The notes under the pieces are model-generated. The model worked only from the letters and a program-made list of their open reading frames with translations, had not been told where the DNA came from and did no database searches. The position numbers and the translations under genes were made by a program. Positions 10,609 to 20,275 of a stretch of 64,000 nucleotides of DNA are shown here, one piece after another. The DNA is from Rhizopus sp. PT2906 (Eukaryota; Mucoromycota; Mucoromycetes; Mucorales; Rhizopodaceae), in assembly GCA_025529335.1 (NCBI GenBank), contig JAMYHX010000111.1, positions 1 through 64,000 on the forward strand. Direction: 5' to 3'. Position 1 is the first letter of the stretch, and the number at the start of each line of letters is the position of its first letter.

Positions 10609-12764
10609 TTATTCCTTTGATGGGTTAGAAGTGTTTGAGGGTGTACTACTGCTAGCACTAACACTTGGCGTTTTATCATTCAGATTTTCGATGCGTCGCA
10701 ACATGTGCCAAATGAAATCCTTATTTGTCCAATATGAAAAGTGAGCTCTTAACCCGATCAAGTATTCATTAGCAAGCATGGCCATCATGCTTTCTGGCTG
10801 CAGTACATAGTCGATCCTTCGTCCTCCTGGCAGTTTACTCTTTTCATTTTGCTCTTCCTCTTCTACATCCGTTACCTTGTCTTTATCCTTGGCATTTGCA
10901 TTGGGCACAGTGAAGTCTTGGGCAACATCCTCTTTGGATTCACCAGGCTCAGTGATGGCTGGCCCTGGTTTATGCAGCTCTGCATTCAAATCGGACCAGA
11001 TATCATCTCCGCCGCCCTTTGTACTTGCTGTAGACTCTTTATCAATGGTCTGCTCATCTGTATGACCTTCCTTTTCTTCATCCTTATCCTCTTCCTCATG
11101 AACATGATCAACATAACTCTTGGTCCTCTCCAGACGAGGTAAACCATCGATACCTAATACTTCGACGAGATGATGACAATTGCCAGGGGAGTGTTGGTCC
11201 GTCATTGTCTTTCTTAGTTGCATCCTCTTTGTCTCAGTGCTTTCGGGTTTTTGATCATCAGTATAGGGTGGACTGTACGTCTTTGATCGTGGCTGTATCA
11301 TCGGTCTTGGTATACTGCTGCCATTGTTCTGTGCTAACAATAACTCGTCAGCTGACGTCAAGGTCCTATCGAGATCCTCACGTAATGCCAACAGTTGCTC
11401 TCGCGTATCCAGTTCCTCCCAGCACTTTTCCTCTGATTTGGCTCCCTCCTTTTTTGTGCCCTTTGAAAAGTACTGGAGTAGAGAAGAAATGAATCCGTTT
11501 GTTGAAGGAATCTGCTCTTGTACATCTCGTGGTTGCTCCTCTTGGTTTTTAGCAGCATCTGACGTAGCTTCATACAAAGCCCCAGCCACCTTATCTTCTT
11601 GTTTCCATGAAAAGAAAGAAAATAGGGACGCAGAGATGGGAAAAGAGGGGAATGAAAAAGAAGGGCCGATGGGTATGGATCGGTCGATGAGCACAGCAGG
11701 TTTATCAGTAAAGTAATCATTAAGTAAAGGCTCAAATCGATAACCCTAGAAAAAAAAAAAAGTTAGGTGTTGAATTCAGTGCATGCTACAAAAAATCTTA
11801 CCAATGGATCAAATGGATGAAAAATATTTTCAAATTGAATATCATGTTCAGGATGATATAATGTCGGATTCTGGCCACGGAATGTGAGGACAGCACCTAG
11901 GGGAGAGCCAAGACCAAAGAAGTAATCAGGCTTAAAGTTTAATTTGGAGAATTTGACATCCAACTTGTTATACATGTCTTGCTCTTGTTCAGTCAAGTTG
12001 TCTCGTTGATGTGACAAAATATCCCAAGTGATGATTCCCCCCAAGGAGTAGCCCAAGATGATGACTTTGCCATTAAAATTGGGATGCTTTTCGATGAAAT
12101 GCTGATATGAAGTATTAAAGAGATGAGTGACGTTATCAATGATCTTTTGTCCTCGATCTTTTGAAAAGTAGTAGAGGACATCAGCCAAGTATTCATTCTC
12201 TATCAATCGAATGGTGGGTATAGACTTTAGGGTGATCTTGTTCATGATGGGGTCTACTTGTTCATGGATATGTCTGTGCCATTCAATAGGTATCAACTCG
12301 ATACGGACATCATGACTGGGTATTTTGTATTGTAGTACTTGTCTCGTTGTCTCTTGTAAGTCCTCAACTATAGACATATGTTAGCTTTTGTACGTCATAG
12401 ATCATCTTTGCTTTTCTTACTGTGTTCATAGAATTGACCGTATTGCTCTGTTTGCTATTTTTGATTTTTTAACATATTTTAAATATTTATGTAAATTGAC
12501 TTACTTGTCCAATGCCCTATTTAAATTTTTAGTTTAGCAGACATACATTGATGATATAACTTACATGAATCACAAAGATGACGTGGTCTACTGGTTTATC
12601 AGAATGATGATCTACGTCTATTTGAGAATGATCCTCTTCATCAGCCGACAGATTGTCTATATATATATAAAAGTCAAGCCCTTCTTCTTATGATCATCTT
12701 TTTTTTTACCAGCCTGAGTATCAGATAATGGAGGTGAAGGTACAAATGTAGACTCGAAAAACAT
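10609..12764 (-). CDS. DDHD-domain phospholipase (intracellular PLA1-like)
   Basis: Six minus-strand exons (12710-12764, 12565-12656, 12505-12516, 12421-12454, 11802-12367, 10609-11745) join in frame to encode 631 aa. The lipase core starts with HVIFVIHGIGQQTEQYGQF, where GIGQ is carried by a 12-nt micro-exon. The nucleophile elbow is GYSLGG, followed by a FGLGSPLG block and HPFDPLGYRFEPL. The C-terminal part ends with a YVLQPESMMAMLANEYLIGLRAHFSYWTNKDF-type stretch typical of the DDHD domain. A long acidic low-complexity insert separates the two halves. Relatives are cytosolic or ER/Golgi-associated phospholipases A1 (DDHD1/DDHD2/SEC23IP). The N-terminus is short, without a WWE or SAM domain; the start at 12764 follows a C/T-rich leader. 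Confidence 0.88.
12505..12516 (-). other. 12-nt micro-exon of the DDHD phospholipase gene
   Basis: The exon reads Gly-Ile-Gly-Gln. It is preceded by TTTAAATAG and followed by GTAAGT on the minus strand, with phase 0 on both sides. It restores the family's HGIGQ motif between exons ending in VIH and starting in QTEQYGQF. Confidence 0.8.
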
Positions 12765-12928
12765 AAAAGAAAAAGAAAAAGAGAGATAATGAAAAGGAAA
12801 AGGAAAATGATGGAATATGTCATTCTGACTTTCAATAGCGAAAACGGCTGTCTTTGACCCTTAAATCGCATGATGTAATATCTCACTATTACTACCATAG
12901 AGTAGTACAATACATGTGACACGCAAAG

Positions 12929-12976
12929 ATAGAGAGAGAGAGGGAGAGAGACAAAGAGAGAGAAAGAGAGACAGAG
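12929..12976. repeat. GA-rich simple repeat
   Basis: A purine tract of AG units with interruptions, located between the divergently transcribed DDHD and Rho-type genes in their shared promoter region. It may act as a nucleosome-excluding element, but only its composition is observed. Confidence 0.8.
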
Positions 12977-13063
12977 TATAAATTGAGAAAAATCATTTGA
13001 CCTGGTACCTTTTTTCCCATTTTTTCTCCTCTTTTTTTATTTCTTTATTTCTTTGTTATAAAA

Positions 13064-13853
13064 ATGCCAAAGGTAATAATAATAATAAGCCAAAAAAAAG
13101 AAAAAAGACCAACATCCCTATTTTATAGCTTAGTCGTAAAAAGTTGGTTGTGGTGGGTGATGGTTATTGTGGAAAGACGAGCTTATTACACGTATTCCAG
13201 CATAATGCATTTCCTGAGGTATAGATACTTTGATGTCTGTGTGTGTGATGTTGACTTTTTTATATAGGATTATGTACCTACCGTGTTTGAAACTTATATA
13301 GCCGTTATTCCACTTGAAAATGGTAAATCGATCGAATTATCATTATGGGATACAGCAGGTCAAGAAGAGTATGATAGACTTCGACCTCTTTGTTATCCTG
13401 AAACGGATGTCATCTTGGCTTGCTTTGCTATTGATCAGTTACAGTCATTTGAAAATGTCAAGGATAGAGTAAAGATATACTTGATGAAAATGAAAATAAT
13501 ATTAACTTTATTATAGTGGATTCCTGAAATGGATCATTTTTTATATGGTGTACCCAGATTATTAGTTGGAACAAAAGCGGATTTAAGAAATAATACAGAT
13601 CGTATTAATGAATTACGCACGGATGGTAGACAGTTGATATCTATTGAACAGGTAAAAAGACATAGGAAAAGAGAGAGAGGGCTCATATAATATCATTTAG
13701 GCGGAAAATTTAGCAAAAAAATTGGATATACAGTATATTGAATGTAGTGCCAAGCTGAATCAGAATGTAACCAAGGTTATTCACACAGCCGCTAATTTAA
13801 CAGTGACCCATCGTAAAGGAGGACTAAAGACAAAGATTTGTAAAATATTATAA
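13064..13853 (+). CDS. Rho/Rac-family small GTPase with unusual P-loop
   Basis: Five exons (13064-13072, 13129-13218, 13268-13468, 13517-13651, 13701-13853) encode 195 aa. The first exon is only 9 nt (Met-Pro-Lys). Rho-family motifs are clear: VVVGDGYCGKTSLL, YVPTVFETY (switch I), WDTAGQEEYDRLRPLCYP (switch II), LLVGTKADLR and the ECSAK motif. The C-terminal CKIL is a CAAX box with Leu, predicting geranylgeranylation and membrane attachment. The P-loop has Tyr where Rho proteins normally carry Ala (GDGACGKT-type), a bulky change next to the nucleotide phosphates. It may be a divergent Rho paralogue controlling cell polarity. Confidence 0.9.
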
Positions 13854-13965
13854 CTTTTTATATACATATTTATACCAATAACATGAATTTAAATCATTTG
13901 TTGTTTCTGTTTTTTCATTATTTAATACAAAATATAGTAATTACGATGTTATGATCACTCTATAA

Positions 13966-14004
13966 CTAGAAAACTAATGAATAAAGAATAACATCTTATT
14001 CATT
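13966..14004 (-). other. Helitron-like 3' terminus, left arm
   Basis: On the minus strand, AATGAATAA and TTATTCATT form a 9-bp stem around an 11-nt loop (13976-14004), followed by a 6-nt spacer and CTAG (13966-13969). The next outward base is T. Helitrons end in CTRR preceded by a short hairpin and insert before T, so this fits a 3' terminus. The stem is A/T-rich, which weakens the case; its occurrence at the end of both arms strengthens it. Confidence 0.6.
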
Positions 14005-14337
14005 TTATACTTACCGAGGCGTTAAGGAATGCACTGCCGTTATAGACAGCGCATTGAATCCCAGGAGCACCGTTAGTCTTTTGAAGGTCTTTTGAAAGGG
14101 GAAGGACTTTCATTGTTATGTTTTGATTTGTAAACAAAGATACCATATATATCTAATGCACTGTTCACATCGCGATTCCAAATCGTACCACAAGATTCAC
14201 ACTTGAGGATAGAGTGTACTCTTCGCTTTGATCCAGTAATTGAGATACTATTTAATTGTTACAGATCTGACTCGTTAAATACTCGTCAACATAAACAAAT
14301 TCGGTCTCCCCCGCTAGATTGTTTGCATTTTCGTTTG
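13966..14337. repeat. Outer identical tract, left copy (pairs inverted with 19904-20275)
   Basis: By eye, 372 bp are identical as an inverted repeat of 19904-20275. The tract covers the end of the Fanzor ORF (RuvC-III and zinc-ribbon region), its 3' flank and the Helitron-like terminus. Similarity drops sharply inside 14337 and stops outside 13966. Confidence 0.85.
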
Positions 14338-14765
14338 ATTTCTTCAGTAATACGTCTAGTAGGTGCAGCTCGTTTTCCTTTCATACTTAACAAAAAGAAC
14401 CATCTCCGAACGCAATGATTCGCTTCCGTTGAGAGGAGGAAGGGAGGTCAGCAGGAGGTAAAGGTACATGTTTGCTTTTGTTTAGGGTTTGATTTTTAGC
14501 GCCAACTGTACTTGATGTGCCATACTTTTTGCTGTTGTCAAAGAGTCTTTTAACAATTTCTTGAGTTTCTTTTTGCTTGTTGATATACATTTTGAACTTT
14601 AATTGAATGAATTTGTTTGCGTTTTTGCGAACAAAGAAGGGAACCCGCGATCGACAGTTAATGAACCCTTAATAAATGTCATATCGACTATGTAGCTTAC
14701 ATACCTTTTCGTTTATTGCGCTTTGCCTTTGGAAGCGGAGGATCATCGTCTTTCTTCTGTTTCAT
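14073..14765 (-). pseudogene. Fanzor (TnpB-like) nuclease pseudogene, internally deleted copy
   Basis: The minus strand begins with a short exon (14705-14765, a Lys/Asp/Pro-rich start) and a GTATGTAAG donor. An open stretch (14387-14590) follows, containing IIAFGDGSF, the block around the first RuvC aspartate of Fanzor proteins. A VDEYLTSQIC piece (RuvC-II glutamate plus first zinc-ribbon Cys) and LKCESCGTIWNRDVNSALDIY (second Cys pair and the RuvC-III Asp) come next in shifted frames. Stops after GDGSFC and after QICNN, with frameshifts between, make it non-functional. Compared with the right-arm copy it has lost roughly 1 kb of the N-terminal half. Confidence 0.8.
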
Positions 14766-15173
14766 ACTGAAGTAAAGAAAAAAGGGAAAAGTAGCTGCCG
14801 ATAGCCTTGTAATATTAAATTAATGATTGACAATTTTTTATTTAAACATGTTTTCCTTAATAATAAAACCTATTCTGGAATGAAAAGCTCTCTGCTTTTA
14901 ACGCACTGCACATCGTACTGCGATCCACTTCTTTTAAAAATTGACGATCAAAGTAGTTATCTTTATAAAAGTGATTGGTAAGGATACCAGAATGACGCAC
15001 GATGGTCATGAACCATCATCATAATTATCAGGAACAGTGGTCGAAGAAGTAAAGGTAAAGAAAGAAAAGAAGAGGCACAAACCCTTATACCACCCATCTG
15101 TTCCATGATGAAATATCAGTACATAGTGAGTCGGCATACATACACCTTGTGTCTGGACAATAAGTTGAAAGCT

Positions 15174-16226
15174 TTACTCAAAATCACGTCCTCGACAAAG
15201 ATCATCATTGCTATTGCTGCTTCTCAAGGTAAGAACGATGCCACGAAAGTCTCTATCATTATATTTGATTTGTATAACAGCGACAACTTCCTCCATTATT
15301 GGTAAATCCTGGGCACGTCTGTCACCTCCTTCAATCAAACGCATTCTCATCGATAGACTTATAGGATGACCCGCTTTCGGTAGAGCCACTGCTGTTAGCT
15401 CTATCTTCACTGCTGATGCTGAAACTCTCATGGTTAGCCAATATCTCATATGCATGACGATAAATGCGTGCGAAGAGATTGCATTGAGAAAGCAGAGTTG
15501 AAGGATTTTCTATAATCTCATTGTCCAAATTTTCATACCTTTCTGATAGTCTCTGAGTATCATATGAAGGATCATAGATGTACAATTGAACAATAAAGGT
15601 GTGTTGCCTTCAACTGGAACCAAAGGGCTTTGACGATGGCAAAGTGCGCCATGAATCTGAAACGTGTTTAATCCACCTCTATTGTTGTTATTGTTGGCAC
15701 GATCTTCAGCCGAGACAATGTCGCAGCCTAAGGAAGTAAACGCGAAGGCAGCGTTATATTGGCAAAGGTTATCCTTAAAGTGCCTTCCTTGGGTGTCTGT
15801 ACTTGCAAACAAGTCCTTCAAGTATTGAGGTGGGTCAGGTAAGGGCTGCAGCTGTACTGATCCCCGCTTGCAGCATGACTCCCAGGTTGGATTTCTCAAA
15901 GATGATGTTTCTTGCCTTTCATCAATCCAGTGCAAAGTGTGATAGTGAGAGCATTCCTTGTCCATACGTCCAAGGTCCAAAGGACGAAGGCGAGAAAGCT
16001 GCGAGATATAGGCAGCAGGAATGGTCTGAGAAGGTTTTACTCTAGGTTTTCCCCTACGTCTTACTGGTCTACCTTCCTGCTCTTCTTGTTCAGTTCGACG
16101 TCTGTATCGTGTGGATGCAACTTGCTCTCTGCATGCTTGACAGGTACGGTAAGCTGAGTCAACTGGTAAAGGTGCACGGCAGGATGAACAGTTGGTAGTA
16201 GGTGCGGAAACGGTATTATTGTTCAT
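15174..16226 (-). pseudogene. Helitron Rep/helicase N-terminal ORF relic, left arm
   Basis: On the minus strand a cysteine-rich finger near the start (CSSC...CQAC) is followed by a basic RRRTEQEEQEG segment. Next come CSHYHTLHWIDERQ, a CCKRGSVQLQPLPDPPQYL block and YNAAFAFTSLG with IHGALCHR. This order is typical of the N-terminal region of Helitron Rep-helicase proteins. The frame breaks around 15590, just before YIYDPSYDTQRLSERY, and ends at 15174 before the catalytic tyrosines. A small deletion explains the frame change relative to the right arm. Confidence 0.85.
15325..15582. repeat. Inner identical tract, left copy (pairs inverted with 17756-18013)
   Basis: 258 bp appear identical, as an inverted repeat, to 17756-18013. 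Flanking DNA on both sides diverges abruptly to roughly 70% by eye. The tract encodes the YIYDPSYDTQ to SYKSIDENAFD part of the Helitron ORF. Confidence 0.85.
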
Positions 16227-16566
16227 GTACTAATGTAAGATCAAGCGTTAGTGAACAGGTCCTAGTGCAATGCTTTTAAGAAAGTGCTTAGTTTTGCATG
16301 TACCTAAAGGTTCTTATTAAAGGTGCAATATTATTATGAATATAAGAAAAAAAAGAGAGTAAAACGGGATCAAGGTACAACAGTGGCAATAAAATATGTG
16401 TGCTCATACATGCGTCGCGTGTTCGGTCCGTACAGATAGTAAAAAACAATCCTATTCTTTATTGTTCCGGCTTTTGTGCGATAAAATGTTGTGCTATTCT
16501 GACTTTTGTGCGGTAAAATGCTTGTGTTACATTTTTTTTTTCTAATTCCAGTACAAATTAGTGTTA

Positions 16567-16790
16567 CTAACCGCTTCCAACTCACTACGCTCGTTTTCGC
16601 ACATCGTCGTGCTGTCGCAGACTCAAGGGCTTCGCCCTTTGTGATAAGTAAGGGAAAATGCTAATACGACGCTTTGTTTAAGCGAAAGGCTAAATTTGAA
16701 TTTTTGTGCGCCTAACAACATACTCCAACTCCTCTCTGCATGCTTATTCGCGTTTATTGATGCTACAATGCTACATAGATGGTTTCATAA
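16567..16790 (-). repeat. Helitron-tail repeat, copy 1 (related to 38297-38510)
   Basis: This segment lies directly downstream of the helicase fragment on the minus strand and aligns along its length with 38297-38510. Shared blocks include GCATCAATAAA, AGAGAGGAGT, CGCTTAAA and CTGCGACAG. A perfect AAGGGC/GCCCTT hairpin with a 3-nt loop lies near 16627-16641. It ends in TTAG where the other copy ends in CTAA. It is best read as the 3' tail of the Helitron whose helicase end lies in the loop. Confidence 0.6.
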
Positions 16791-16943
16791 AATTAAAGTT
16801 TATTCATAATAGAAAGCATATAATTTAATAGTGTTATTCGTAAAGATTTATGTGTTGAAAAGGATAACATAGTCGTAAAGAACTCATAATTGTAGGCATA
16901 GGTTTGATGGATGGTTATATGATGTGTAACATAGGTGGGCATA

Positions 16944-17260
16944 TTAATGGAGTAGTAACTCTGGGTAGACTACGTTGTTGGTTGTATTTGAACTTTCTGG
17001 CAAAAGGACTGAGACGCCAGACAGAAAAGTGATTCTTGATAGGGCAACATATAGTTGCCCATGCATAAATGGTGGTTGTCTTAGGTCGACGCCCACATGT
17101 TTTAAGATTGTCCCTGTGATTTGTTGATAGTTATAGCAAAGCATAATTTAACAAGAAGTTGCTTTCTTGTTAAAGTAAATGATAATTCTCTTTCTTGCGT
17201 TGAAAGCGTAAACCGAGGTATAAGCTCTGATGGGCTATCTGGCTTATTGGCTAGTTAGTG
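16944..17260 (-). pseudogene. Helitron helicase C-terminal fragment
   Basis: The minus strand reads LIPRFTLSTQERELSF, then FAITINKSQGQS and, after a one-step frameshift, LKHVGVDLRQPPFMHGQLYV followed by ALSR and a NNVVYPELLLH end. The NKSQGQS and GQLYVALSR motifs are the last conserved helicase motifs of PIF1-like Helitron proteins. The fragment lies upstream of, and pointing into, the left-arm Rep relic. A C-terminus preceding an N-terminus means it belongs to a different, earlier Helitron insertion. Confidence 0.85.
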
Positions 17261-17472
17261 TTATTAGCGTTATGTTATGTTCTTTTCCGACTCGAACATC
17301 GTACTTGTGCGACAACCGCTTGGTTCCTGAAAGCACATGAGCTTTGTTTTCTTTTCGAATATAAAAGTACTGAGCATTCTTTTTCTTTTTTTTACTCATC
17401 GTATAAACATTTGGTATGTGATGTTGTCTTTTGATTCGAATGTGTCTGCTAACATTGCTGTTCATTAGAACA

Positions 17473-18224
17473 ATGGAAAACAATACTTCTAGAACAGCCA
17501 TATGCTTCTCCTGTGTTGCGACATTGCCAACATATTCACGCTATCGCGCTTGTCAAGCGTGCAGAGAAAGAGTTGCAGCATCATGACACAGACGTCCAGC
17601 TGAACAAGAAGAGCAGGAAGGCAGCTCAGTGATAAGAGCGTAATGCCGACAGCAACATAGGTGAACTTAACGCATTCCAGATCCACGGCGCACTTTGTCA
17701 TCGTCAAGAGCCTTTACTTCCAGTTGAAGGCAACGAACCTTCGTATGCTCAGTTTTACATCTATGATCCTTCATATGATACTCAGAGACTATCAGAAAGG
17801 TATGAAAATTTGGACAATGAGATTATAGAAAATCCTTCAACTCTGCTTTCTCAATGCAATCTCTTCGCACGCATTTATCGTCATGCATATGAGATATTGG
17901 CTAACCATGAGAGTTTCAGCATCAGCAGTGAAGATAGAGCTAACAGCAGTGGCTCTACCGAAAGCGGGTCATCCTATAAGTCTATCGATGAGAATGCGTT
18001 TGATTGAAGGAGGGGACAAACGCAATCATAATCTGCCAACGATGGAAGAAGTTGCCGCAGTTATTCTTATTGAGTATATTGACAGAAGCTTCCATGATAT
18101 CGTTCTTACTTTGAGAAGCAGTAGTAGAAATGATAGTCTTCGTCAAGGACAGGATTTTGAGCAGTACTTTCAACGTATCAGCCAGACACATGCTGCATAC
18201 GTGTGTACGAATATTTCATCATGA
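17473..18224 (+). pseudogene. Helitron Rep ORF relic, right arm
   Basis: A start (MENNTS) resembling the left-arm copy runs into a degenerate cysteine finger (CQACRERVAAS) and a stop. A deletion then jumps to FQIHGALCHR and YAQFYIYDPSYDTQ. A later piece reads LPTMEEVAAVILIEY, DIVLTLRS and QRISQTHAAYV, the stretch that normally leads to the Rep catalytic centre. It stops at 18224, so no HUH/two-tyrosine domain remains. Confidence 0.83.
17756..18013. repeat. Inner identical tract, right copy (pairs inverted with 15325-15582)
   Basis: Right-hand partner of the 258-bp inner tract. Its boundaries fall at TACATCTATGATCC and at GATTGAAGGAGG; beyond them the arms differ clearly. Confidence 0.85.
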
Positions 18225-18550
18225 AACATATGGGCGTCATTAGGGTTTGTGTTTCTTCGTTTCCCTCTTCACTGTTACTTCTTCAATAACTGTTCCTGGT
18301 GTTTAGATGATTATTCATGACCATCATGTGTCATTTTAGTATCTTTATCCCATCACTTTTATAAAGAAAACTACTTTGAGGATCACAGTAAGAAGTGCAG
18401 TGTGTCAAGAGTGGAGTGACTTTTCATTCCAACATTTTACTATTAAAGAAAATATGATTAATTAATAAAAACAACGATGTCGATCGTTAATTTAACATGA
18501 CAAGGCTATCCTCAGGTACTTTTCCTTTTCCCCTTTTTCTTTACTTCAAC

Positions 18551-20168
18551 ATGTAGCGAAAAAAAGACGATGATCCTCCGCCTCCAAAGGCAAAGCGAAA
18601 TAAAGGGAAAGGTATGTAAGCTACATAGTCGATATGAAATTTATAAAGGACCCATTAGCTGTCGATCGCGGGCTCTCTTCCTTGTTTGCACAAACGTAAA
18701 CAAACCTATTCAAATATACATCTTTTGAAGCAAACGATTATTACTTTCAAGAAACACCATTACTTAGAAAAGGCAAAGATAAACGTCTATTAGCTCCATC
18801 TGTTTTATAACAGATTTGCAATAGACAAGAACATCCGTACTACTTTGAAAGCTGCTAAAGAAGACACATCTGCTCCTGGTCCCTCAAATGTTGTCATCAA
18901 TGAAAAGACATCTATGCCTGCAGTCAACGAAGATACAAGTGTTCAAACTGTATTACCTACTCCTACTCCTTCCACTAGCTGTACTTCTGCTTCCATCAAG
19001 ACAAGGTTGACAAGGCTGAAGCACTTAAAAAGGAGAAAGAAAAGAACAAGACAGCTAATGAGCAAAAGCAAGTACGATGTCCTTCTTGTGGTGGAACCGA
19101 TCATTCTCGCTCCTCCAGCAAGTTATGTCCTATGAATAAGTCAAAAATGAAGCTTCCAAAGCCTAAAGATACTGTCGAGAAAGCTTTTGTAATCAAGACA
19201 TCTTTGGTTAATACTTGCAAATATCCCAAGTTCGTTACTTTGATTCAAGAAGTAGTTGACCACATTACTCAACTGGTATACGCTGGCTCCATTTTTGCTA
19301 ATTACTATTTCTTGGAACTTCTCGAAAACGGTGAAGAACTACCTGTGGTTACTCAAAACATGTTCTATAAGCAGTTATGTTCATAGAAGGTTGCAAGAAC
19401 TTCTTTTTGCCAAGAAATCAAATACAAGCAAGTACAGATCATTAAAGGAAAACACCTTGACCGCTATTAATTCAACAAGACTTTGGAAATAACAAGCAAA
19501 CTGAAGAACATTGATAAAAAGGATATCGATGCTGTTCAAACCTTTATCAAAACAGTTCAAGCAAGAATTCAAGACAAGGCCTTCATGCCTCTCAAATACA
19601 CTGAGCCTCGAGGATCAAGATACTTTTTTTTTACTTCCTCTGTACAAGATTGATTCCAAGAGTATACAGATTGATGCTCAATCTTTTTGGAAGTTTGCCA
19701 AACAGTGTGACAACAAGATCAAACCAGGTCAAAAGAATGATAATGACTTAACTTTATGGTACTTCAATGTCTTTGATTTTTCAAAAATAGACTACAAGAC
19801 ACTTGAAAGCTTGACCTCGCGTTCCAAAAAGTTCATGTACGTATGCTTACATGACTTTTATTTTTGGTCTAAACAAATGTTGTCATTGTAGAAATGTGAT
19901 CACCAAACGAAAATGCAAACAATCTAGCGGGGGAGACCGAATTTGTTTATGTTGACGAGTATTTAACGAGTCAGATCTGTAACAATTAAATAGTATCTCA
20001 ATTACTGGATCAAAGCGAAGAGTACACTCTATCCTCAAGTGTGAATCTTGTGGTACGATTTGGAATCGCGATGTGAACAGTGCATTAGATATATATGGTA
20101 TCTTTGTTTACAAATCAAAACATAACAATGAAAGTCCTTCCCCTTTCAAAAGACCTTCAAAAGACTAA
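18551..20168 (+). pseudogene. Fanzor (TnpB-like) nuclease pseudogene, longer copy
   Basis: The plus strand starts with an Asp/Pro/Lys-rich exon and a GTATGTAAG donor like the left copy, but its ATG is followed at once by TAG. Further on come a Lys-rich region and a zinc knuckle RCPSCGGTDHSRSSSKLCP (about 19073-19131). A 19132-19386 frame contains KPKDTVEKAFVIKTSLVN, and a 19620-19890 piece contains PLYKIDSKSIQIDAQSFW. The shared C-terminal block has VDEYLTSQIC and CESCGTIWNRDVNSALDIY, ending at 20168. Several frameshifts and stops interrupt it, and the GDGSF block of the left copy is missing. An active Fanzor would be an RNA-guided nuclease; this one cannot be. Confidence 0.82.
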
Positions 20169-20275
20169 CGGTGCTCCTGGGATTCAATGCGCTGTCTATA
20201 ACGGCAGTGCATTCCTTAACGCCTCGGTAAGTATAAAATGAATAAGATGTTATTCTTTATTCATTAGTTTTCTAG
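19904..20275. repeat. Outer identical tract, right copy (pairs inverted with 13966-14337)
   Basis: Right-hand partner of the 372-bp outer tract. Both copies carry the same stops in the Fanzor end (for example TAA after QICNN), so the lesions predate the copying or conversion that made the tracts identical. Confidence 0.85.
20237..20275 (+). other. Helitron-like 3' terminus, right arm
   Basis: A 9-bp stem (20237-20245 with 20257-20265), a 6-nt spacer, then CTAG (20272-20275), followed by T. It is the mirror image of the left terminus. Confidence 0.6.

Larger units (their letters stand above)
13966..20275. mobile_element. Head-to-head pair of degenerate Helitrons carrying Fanzor ORFs (6.3-kb imperfect palindrome)
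   Basis: The sequence between the Rho-type gene and the L2HGDH gene is an imperfect inverted repeat. Reading outward from the centre, each arm has a Helitron Rep-type N-terminal ORF relic, then a Fanzor (TnpB-like) ORF relic, then an A/T hairpin and CTAG, as at a Helitron 3' end. The left arm is on the minus strand (16226 to 13966), the right arm on the plus strand (17473 to 20275). The loop holds part of a third Helitron. Both arms are broken by frameshifts, stops and different internal deletions, so neither is autonomous. The 5' ends (expected TC) could not be located. Fanzor proteins have been reported inside Helitrons before; the palindromic pairing is the unusual part. Confidence 0.8.

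Noticed and set aside
11763..12377. Apparent start MSIVEDLQ for the phospholipase second half
   Set aside because: The Met lies in an intron; the exon starts after CTATAG and continues from upstream exons, giving HGIGQQTEQYGQFYEHIEDL in frame.
13966..20275. Whole palindrome as an assembly artefact (inverted misjoin)
   Set aside because: The arms carry different internal deletions and about 30% divergence in places, which a duplicated contig end would not show. Long reads would still be worthwhile.
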